The notes beneath the pieces are model-generated. The model had not been told where the DNA came from and did not search any database. It saw only the letters and a list, made by a program, of their open reading frames with translations. Of a DNA stretch of 14,278 nt, positions 1 to 4,694 are shown in pieces. The translations under genes were made by a program, and so were the position numbers. Origin of the DNA: an uncultured Collinsella sp. (GTDB taxonomy: Bacteria > Actinomycetota > Coriobacteriia > Coriobacteriales > Coriobacteriaceae); the NCBI GenBank assembly GCA_900544385.1, contig UQVD01000052.1:1-14278 (forward strand). Direction: 5' to 3'. Numbering within the stretch: position 1 is the stretch's first letter; the number at the start of each line of letters is the position of its first letter.

Positions 1-32
1 CGTCGGCAGCGTCAGATGTGTATAAGAGACAG
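1..32 (+). other. Nextera transposase adapter (sequencing artefact)
   Basis: The first 32 bases equal the Illumina Nextera read-1 transposase adapter lacking its first T. They end with the 19-base Tn5 mosaic end AGATGTGTATAAGAGACAG at 14-32. This is library sequence left at a contig edge, not genomic DNA. Any reading frame crossing base 32 (for example the last six residues LSLIHI of the toxin frame) is artificial on that side. Confidence 0.97.
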
Positions 33-437
33 GTCGCGGACTTCGGCAGCGGTTTGGCGCTTGCGACGGTAATCGATCATGCCTTGGATGATGGGCTTGC
101 CAAAGCTCACGACATCATCGTTGTAGATGGCGGTTCGGGCTGCGAGGAGGCAGTCGGTAAAGTCCATATGGGTCTTGCCAAAGAGTTTGATGGCAAGGGC
201 GACAACGGTGGGCTCGTCAACCATGACGTCATCGAGCAGCCTTCTCATGGCCGTAGCAATCTCAACGCGGGGAACCTTATAGACGTCGCGCAGCGTGACC
301 ACGACGCGCGTGATGATCTCGGGGTAGACACGAGCGGTGCGCGTGGCGATGACCTTGGCAGCGCGAGGTGACAGAACTTCGTCGTCGTCAAGCAGGTAGC
401 GTAGGATGACGGTCTCGTCGATGATGGTGCTACTCAT
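33..437 (-). CDS. PIN-domain (VapC-like) toxin, 3' end lost
   Basis: Probable ribonuclease toxin of a type II toxin-antitoxin pair. The 135 genuine residues cover nearly a whole PIN domain: the first acidic strand at 5-18 (IIDETVILRYLLDD, Asp7), Glu40 in the YPE turn, and the acidic helix MDFTDCLLAA at 91-100 (Asp92, Asp95). The last strand reads VVSFGKP at 109-115, where many PIN proteins have an Asp after the Phe (FDK); here it is Gly113. In the known family these acidic residues bind Mg2+/Mn2+ for RNA cleavage. The ATG at 435-437 overlaps the antitoxin stop by 8 bases, indicating translational coupling. The C-terminus is truncated by the adapter, so the true stop is unknown. RNA target unknown; the family call is by motif recognition only. 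Confidence 0.75.
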
Positions 438-753
438 GGATATCTACTTCCTCGGGACCCAAAATCGAATCGTCGCTTTCTGTAGCAAGGTACTCAATCC
501 AAGCATTGCGCTCCTCGGAGCGGCGATTGGGGTCCCCATATGCTTTGAGCGATCTATAGGCGGCGGTGCCGTCCTTTGAGCGCACGCCGACCGGCTGAAA
601 GGGAAGCTTGCGCATCAAAATGCTCTGCGCGACAAATAGACGGACGGCCTCGGCAAGCGATGTGCCCATGGCGTCGTAGGGGCGCTCGGCATGCTGTTTG
701 TCCTCTTCGCGAATGCGCACCTGCAGGATGGCTCGTTTTTGCGTCGATGACAT
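430..753 (-). CDS. RelB/DinJ-family antitoxin
   Basis: A 107-residue protein that should bind and neutralise the overlapping PIN toxin and repress its own operon. The N-terminus shows the ribbon-helix-helix pattern of RelB/DinJ antitoxins: a beta strand AILQVRI (8-14), a helix, and the hallmark MGTSLAEAVRLFVAQSI (29-45), followed by LPFQP (50-54). The rest, to about 107, is charged and acidic at the end (EEVDIHE), typical of the part that wraps the toxin. The ATG at 753 is chosen because the AGGGAGGG ribosome-binding site lies about 5 bases upstream; the in-frame GTG at 754-756 would sit only about 2 bases from it. RelB/DinJ antitoxins usually partner RelE/YafQ toxins, so pairing with a PIN protein is a mixed arrangement. 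Antitoxin role is inferred from family and context. Confidence 0.8.
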   Translation of the reverse strand: MSSTQKRAILQVRIREEDKQHAERPYDAMGTSLAEAVRLFVAQSILMRKLPFQPVGVRSKDGTAAYRSLKAYGDPNRRSEERNAWIEYLATESDDSILGPEEVDIHE

Positions 754-784
754 CACTGCCCTCCCTTAGCTAACGTGCAATATA

Positions 785-810
785 GTCGGTCAAATGCGGC
801 ATACACCGAC
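785..810. promoter_or_regulatory. Possible antitoxin operator (inverted repeat)
   Basis: GTCGGT at 785-790 is repeated as ACCGAC at 805-810. Inside lies a second near-concentric palindrome, ATGC-G-GCAT (794-802). The site falls just downstream of the expected start point of the leftward promoter at 821-848, where an autoregulating RelB-type antitoxin would be expected to bind. The arms are short, so this is a candidate only. Confidence 0.3.
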
Positions 811-820
811 ATCTTAGAAT

Positions 821-848
821 CTTATAACCTTTACTTTATTTTACTCAA
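821..848 (-). promoter_or_regulatory. Sigma70-like promoter for toxin-antitoxin genes
   Basis: Read on the minus strand, TTGAGT (bases 848-843, 4 of 6 to the -35 consensus) and TATAAG (826-821, 5 of 6 to the -10 consensus) are separated by 16 bases of A-rich spacer. Transcription would begin near base 814, about 60 bases before the antitoxin ATG. Its orientation and the lack of any other gene to serve support the assignment. Confidence 0.5.
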
Positions 849-977
849 GTAAATAACCATTAACACGAATACAAGCGTAGTACATCCAAAATGAGAGCGC
901 GTAAAAATCTCTGAGGCGTACGCATGTAATACACTCACCTTTATAGCTTCTAGAGAATAATTCCAACCTGCCAAAAC

Positions 978-1003
978 CCCTGCAATACACCCGTATTGCA
1001 GGG
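978..1003. promoter_or_regulatory. 11+11 bp perfect inverted repeat upstream of the FHL operon
   Basis: CCCTGCAATAC (978-988) and GTATTGCAGGG (993-1003) are exact reverse complements separated by ACCC. A further half-copy, CCCTGCAA, lies at 1022-1029. No T-tract follows on the plus strand, so it is not an intrinsic terminator for rightward transcription. A possible -10 element TATATT follows at 1035-1040 with no convincing -35, which would suit a regulator-dependent promoter; the repeat would then be centred about 55 bases before the start point. It does not match the FNR, CRP or Rex consensus as I know them. Operator function is inferred. Confidence 0.4.
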
Positions 1004-1090
1004 CCTATGCTCAAGTTTGCCCCCTGCAACTGCGTATATTTAACCTGTATATCGTTGGAGAAACTCTACCGAGTGCATGTTTCGCCGCAT

Positions 1091-1109
1091 GCATTCGATA
1101 CGTCGATGC
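1091..1109 (+). other. Potential leader hairpin with UACG loop
   Basis: GCAT-(T)-CGA and TCGATGC can form a 7-bp stem with one bulged T, closed by a TACG tetraloop. A second short hairpin (TGTCG 1134-1138 with CGACA 1151-1155) lies nearer the hydN ribosome-binding site. If transcription starts upstream, the hydN leader would be structured. No known riboswitch was recognised. Confidence 0.25.
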
Positions 1110-1163
1110 CAGGCCACGGGCGGCTTGGGTCAATGTCGACAGGGTCTCTCCGACAAGGGATTC

Positions 1164-1169
1164 AGGAGG
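1164..1169 (+). promoter_or_regulatory. Ribosome-binding site deciding the hydN start
   Basis: AGGAGG lies 11 bases before the ATG at 1181 but only 2 bases before the in-frame GTG at 1172. The ATG is therefore preferred, though its spacing is a little long. The upstream part of the open frame (from 1007) has no such site and no ferredoxin sequence. Confidence 0.7.
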
Positions 1170-1180
1170 GAGTGAACAAC

Positions 1181-1699
1181 ATGGGTAATAAGCGAGTCGT
1201 AGCCGATTCTTCGCGCTGCATTGGGTGTCAAACCTGCATGGCGGCGTGTATCGAGGCGCACGACATCCCCGGTAACATCGCCGCGCCGCGCCTGCGCGTG
1301 ACGCGTACGTACGAGATCTCCGCACCGGTGGCTTGCCATCACTGCGAGGATGCCCCGTGCGCGAAGGCCTGTCCTACGGGCGCCTTGTTCTTTGATCCAA
1401 AGAACCATCGCATCGGCGTCAACGAGGACAACTGCATCGGCTGCAAGAGCTGCGTCATGGCCTGCCCCTTTGGCGCCGTGAGCGTGGCGACCACGCAGGT
1501 CCCCGTCTTGATGGGCGACGTGCGCGTAGGTTCGCAGACTAAGAGCTTCGTGCTCAAGTGCGACCTGTGCGTGGACCGTCCCGGCGGTCCGGCGTGTGCC
1601 GAGGCTTGTCCGACCAAGGGCCTCACCCTGGTGGACGAGGAGCGCCTGGCGGAGCTGACTGCCGAGCGTGCCCGCGCCACCATCGAAAACGAGGCGTAG
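1181..1699 (+). CDS. hydN: HydN-like four-[4Fe-4S] electron-transfer protein
   Basis: Small cytoplasmic iron-sulfur protein of 172 residues that should carry electrons for the formate dehydrogenase encoded next to it. Sixteen cysteines fall in four groups fit for four [4Fe-4S] clusters: C13/16/19/23 (CIGCQTCMAAC), C52/55/60/64 (CHHCEDAPC...CP), C85/88/91/95 (CIGCKSCVMACP) and C127/130/139/143 (CDLC...CAEACP). E. coli HydN is 175 residues with the same layout and a similar tail (here LVDEERLAELTAERARAT). The related HycB/HyfA has a longer insert before the last cluster, which this protein lacks, so HydN is the better name. There is no signal peptide or membrane segment. It is the first gene of the rightward operon, 76 bases before fdhF. 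Its exact electron partner is inferred from context. Confidence 0.85.
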   Translation: MGNKRVVADSSRCIGCQTCMAACIEAHDIPGNIAAPRLRVTRTYEISAPVACHHCEDAPCAKACPTGALFFDPKNHRIGVNEDNCIGCKSCVMACPFGAVSVATTQVPVLMGDVRVGSQTKSFVLKCDLCVDRPGGPACAEACPTKGLTLVDEERLAELTAERARATIENEA

Positions 1700-1736
1700 G
1701 CGGGCGGCCATACAAGCCCAACGATTGTCAAATAAG

Positions 1737-1752
1737 TACCGATTAATCGGTA
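1737..1752. promoter_or_regulatory. Perfect 16-bp palindrome ahead of fdhF
   Basis: TACCGATTAATCGGTA is its own reverse complement over all 16 bases. It lies between hydN and fdhF, ending 23 bases before the fdhF ATG. A TTGTCA hexamer (5 of 6 to the -35 consensus) sits just upstream at 1725-1730, but no good -10 element follows at the right distance. It could be an operator for a dimeric regulator or, in RNA, a 6-bp hairpin with a UUAA loop near the fdhF ribosome-binding site (AGGAGG, 1765-1770). Confidence 0.4.
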
Positions 1753-1775
1753 GCAGAGAAAGGAAGGAGGGTGTC

Positions 1776-3998
1776 ATGGAGAAGCATAAAGTGATCTGCC
1801 CGTATTGCGGCGCCGGTTGCCAGTTTAACCTCTTGGTCCAAAACGGCCAGGTCGTGGGTACCGAACCGCTCAACGGCATCACCAATCAGGGCGAGCTGTG
1901 CCTTAAGGGCATGAGCGGCTACGACTTCATCAACGACACCAAGATCTTGACTCCTAGCGTACTGCACCCGATGATCCGCCGCACTAAGGGCGCGGATCTT
2001 GAGCGCGTAAGCTGGGACGAGGCACTGGATTTCACCGCATCTAAGATGCAGGCCATAATTGACGAATATGGTCCTAACGCTGTCATGACCACCGGCTCTT
2101 CGCGAGGCGGCGGCAATGAGGCGAACTACGTTATGCAGAAGTTTACGCGTGCGTGCATCGGCACCCACAGCGTGGACAACTGCGCCCGTACTTGACACGG
2201 CCCTACTGTCCTCGGTCTGATGGACACGGTTGGTTCAGGTTGCATGTCATGCTCCATCCCCGGTATGGAGGATGCGGGCTGCATTTTCCTCTTCGGCTAT
2301 AACCCTGCCGATTCGCACCCCATCGTCGCAAGGCGTATCGTGCGAGCCAAAGAAAAGGGTTGCAAGATCATCGTCGCCGATCCGCGCCATATCGAAACCG
2401 CGCGTATCGCCGATCTCTACCTTCCGATCAAGAATGGTTGCAACGTCGCGTTCCTCAACGCCTTTGCCAACTGCTTGGTCAACGATGGCCTCTACGACAA
2501 GGAATTCGTCGCCGAGCACACGAACGGCTTTGACGAGTGGTGGGAGACCATCAAGAACTACACTCCCGAATCCGTACAGGACATCACGGGTGTCGAGCCC
2601 GCGTTGATCCACCAAGCTGCCGAGATGTACGCCACGGCGAAGCCCTCTGCCATCATTGGCTGGGGCATGGGCGTATGCCAGCAGAAGCAGAACCTGAAGA
2701 CGGTGCACACCATCGCCTCCATCGCCTGCGTTGCCGGCCAGATCGGCAAACCCAATTCCGGTCTCGCGCCCGTGCGTGGTCAGAACAACGTCCAGGGCTC
2801 CTGCGATATGGGCATGCTGCCCAACCTGTACCCTGGCTACCAGAAGGTCACCGACCCGGCAGTGCGCGCCAAGTTTGCCAAGGCTTGGGGCGTGCCCGAG
2901 GAAAAGCTCCCGCTCGAGGAGGGCTACAAGCTCACCGACCTGGGCCACCTGGTCGACGAGGGCAAGGTGCACTGCTTCTACAACTACGGCGAGGACCCGG
3001 TGCAGACCGAGCCCGATTCAGCCGGTATGCGCAAGACGCTCTCCGAGCTGGATCTGTTCATTTGCCAGGACATCTTTATGACGCAGACGACCATGCTCGC
3101 CGACGTCATCCTGCCTGCCACCTCTTGGGGCGAGCACGAGGGTGTCTTTACCGCATCCGACCGTAGCTTCCAGCACTTTGACGCGGCTGTTCCGCCCAAG
3201 GGCGAGTGCCGTCACGACTGGGAGATCTTCGCGGACCTGTCTACGCGCATGGGATACCCCATGCACTACGACAACACCGAGCAGATCTGGAACGAGTGCA
3301 TCAGCCTGTGCCCCAACTTTGTGGGCGCGACCTACGAGAAGATGGCTCCCGAGGGCGGCTACGCCCAGTGGCCCGTCAAGAGCACCGATGTGAACGACCA
3401 CGGTACGCCCGACATGTTCGCTGGTGGCAAGTTCACCACCAAGGACGGCCGCGCCAACCTGATGGCGCACGACTGGGAGGCGCCCTCCGAGCTTCCCGAC
3501 GATGAGTACCCGCTCATTCTGTGCACCGTCCGCGAGGTCGGTCACTACAGCTGCCGCTCGATGACCGGCAACTGCAAGACGCTGGCGCTGCTCGCCGACG
3601 AGCCCGGCTTTGTCCGCATGAATCCCGCGGACGCCCAGGCGCGCGGCATCAAGAACGGCGACATCGTCTCGATTCACAGCCGCCGCGGCCAGGTATACAG
3701 CCGCGCCGACGTGAGCGATCGCATCAATAAGGGCACGGTCTACATGACCTACCAGTGGTGGATCGGCAAGTGCAACGAGCTGACCATTCACAAGGTCGAC
3801 CCGGTCTCGCATACGCCCGAGGACAAGTTCTCCGCCTGCCAGGTCGACGCCATTGCCGACCAGGTTTGGGCAGAGGGCGAGGTAGAGCGTCAGTACACCG
3901 AGCTCAAGCAGGCTCTGGTGGACGCCGCTGCTCCCCAGGACGTTGAGCCTGGCGCCGCCAAGTTCGACGACGAGACGCACGTGAACCAAATCGTGTAG
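1776..3998 (+). CDS. fdhF: Formate dehydrogenase H, selenocysteine-containing catalytic subunit
   Basis: Oxidises formate to CO2 and passes two electrons to the hydrogenase module; cytoplasmic. Read through the in-frame TGA at 2193-2195 as selenocysteine, it is 740 residues (E. coli FdhF is 715) with Sec at residue 140, the same position as in E. coli, in the motif CARTUHGPTVLGL with the catalytic His141. The N-terminal [4Fe-4S] site is C8, C11, C15 and C42, with the conserved Lys44. The middle holds the bis-MGD domains (GEDPVQTEP, LPATSWGEHEGVFTASDR). The C-terminal cofactor-binding domain shows REVGHYSCRSMTGNC and VYMTYQWWIG. About 25 extra acidic residues follow at the end. The AGGAGG at 1765-1770 fixes the ATG at 1776. 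Standard gene calling would split this into two pieces (1776-2195 and 2220-3998). Metal is Mo or W, not decidable here. Expression requires SelA-D elsewhere in the genome. Confidence 0.96.
2193..2195 (+). other. UGA selenocysteine codon of fdhF
   Basis: The only interruption of the fdhF frame. It lies exactly where formate dehydrogenases carry Sec or Cys (residue 140), is flanked by conserved residues on both sides in the same frame, and is followed by a SECIS-like hairpin. Recoding is therefore far more likely than a nonsense mutation. Confidence 0.95.
2207..2226 (+). promoter_or_regulatory. Bacterial SECIS element in fdhF
   Basis: Stem TGTCC (2207-2211) pairs with GGACA (2222-2226). Two further pairs, TC/GA, close a GGTCT loop (2214-2218), with T2221 bulged. 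Counting from the U of UGA, the loop G-G-U-C falls at 22-25, exactly where E. coli fdhF has its SelB-binding GGUC with the critical G23 and U24. The bulged U is on the 3' side here rather than at position 17 on the 5' side as in E. coli. Expected function is binding SelB-GTP-Sec-tRNA. Confidence 0.85.
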
Positions 3999-4019
3999 TC
4001 CCGTTCTCGTTGGCTTTTT

Positions 4020-4062
4020 GGGCCGGGCGTCCCGTACGTTCGGGAGCCCGGCCCGTTATTTT
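4020..4062 (+). terminator. Terminator-like hairpin between fdhF and hyfA
   Basis: GGGCCGGGC-(G)-TCCC at 4020-4033 pairs with GGGAGCCCGGCCC at 4042-4054: 13 base pairs, one bulged G (4029), an 8-base loop, then GTTATTTT. This looks like an intrinsic terminator with a short, interrupted T-tract. hyfA follows only 14 bases later without an obvious promoter, so partial termination or protection of the upstream hydN-fdhF mRNA end are both plausible. Confidence 0.6.
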
Positions 4063-4076
4063 GAAAGGAAGTGGGG

Positions 4077-4694
4077 ATGAACCGCTTCATCGACATCAAC
4101 CCGGAGAGGTGCATCGGCTGCGGAACATGCCAGTCCGCCTGTGCCGACGCCCACCGGATGCAGGGTCTTCAGGATACGCCGCGCCTGGCGCTCGTGAAGA
4201 CCGGCGGTATTTCGGCCGCCCTTGCCTGCCACCATTGCGAGGGTGCCCCCTGCGCCGAGGTTTGCCCGGTGAATGCCATCGAGCACGATGGCGATCGCAT
4301 CCACGTCAAGGAGCAGGAGTGCATCGGGTGCAGGCTGTGCGCCATCGCGTGCCCCTTCGGAGCCATCCATCCCGATGGCACGTCTATCGCCGGTGTCGCA
4401 GGCATGTGCGACCCGACGCCTTCGTATCCTAAGTCCCTGAGCAGCCTGCTTACGTGGGCTCCTGGCCAGTACACCTGCGCCGTCAAGTGCGACCTGTGCG
4501 CCTTCGATCCGGACGGCCCGCATTGTGTGGCGGCGTGCCCCACCAAGGCGCTGACCGTCATGGGCGGCGCGGCCGATCGCGAGCTCGACGAGGCCAAGCG
4601 CCTGCGTTCGATCGAAAACGGTCCGGTCGTCGACGTTACCGCTGTGGCCCAGGGCCTGTCCGAGAAAGCAGAAGGGAGCGTAAACAATGGATAG
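4077..4694 (+). CDS. hyfA: Hydrogenase-4 electron-transfer subunit HyfA (HycB-like)
   Basis: Iron-sulfur subunit of 205 residues (same length as E. coli HyfA) that should link FdhF to the hydrogenase arm. Four four-cysteine groups can bind four [4Fe-4S] clusters: C12/15/18/22, C51/54/59/63, C82/85/88/92 and C138/141/150/154. The stretch between the third and fourth group (about 100-135, with LSSLLTWAPG) is the HycB/HyfA-specific insert and separates it from the HydN-like paralogue at 1181. The ATG at 4077 is chosen over the in-frame GTG at 4071 because AGGA (4066-4069) is 7 bases from the ATG but only 1 from the GTG, and because the N-terminus MNRFIDINPERCIGC then matches the family. It follows the hairpin at 4020-4062 and overlaps hyfB by 8 bases. 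Confidence 0.92.
   Translation: MNRFIDINPERCIGCGTCQSACADAHRMQGLQDTPRLALVKTGGISAALACHHCEGAPCAEVCPVNAIEHDGDRIHVKEQECIGCRLCAIACPFGAIHPDGTSIAGVAGMCDPTPSYPKSLSSLLTWAPGQYTCAVKCDLCAFDPDGPHCVAACPTKALTVMGGAADRELDEAKRLRSIENGPVVDVTAVAQGLSEKAEGSVNNG

Larger units (their letters stand above)
754..1180. other. Divergent intergenic region, non-coding
   Basis: About 430 bases separate the leftward toxin-antitoxin pair from the rightward formate hydrogenlyase genes. The left two thirds (about 770-1060) are clearly richer in A and T than the genes on either side, and the right third is GC-rich leader. I see no credible gene: open frames here lack ribosome-binding sites and recognisable protein sequence. It contains the candidate toxin-antitoxin promoter (821-848) and operator (785-810), the inverted repeat at 978-1003, a possible rightward -10 element TATATT at 1035-1040 without a good -35, and potential hairpins at 1091-1109 and 1134-1155 ahead of hydN. 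Confidence 0.7.

Noticed and set aside
18..371. Plus-strand open frame at the left edge
   Set aside because: It begins inside the adapter and runs antisense to the PIN toxin gene; its translation resembles no protein I know.
978..1003. Inverted repeat as an intrinsic terminator
   Set aside because: No T-tract follows on the plus strand and no upstream rightward gene exists. On the minus strand only GTTTT follows, and no leftward gene lies upstream to be terminated.
1007..1180. N-terminal extension of hydN (58 more codons)
   Set aside because: The extension has no ribosome-binding site at its start, unlike family proteins whose first cysteine is near residue 12-13; the ATG at 1181 fits both.
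1047..1180. Molybdenum-cofactor riboswitch before hydN/fdhF
   Set aside because: I looked for its conserved core and did not find a convincing match by eye. A covariance-model search would settle it.
2193..2195. TGA in fdhF as a nonsense mutation or sequencing error
   Set aside because: It falls precisely on the family's Sec position, with conserved residues on both sides and a SECIS hairpin after it.
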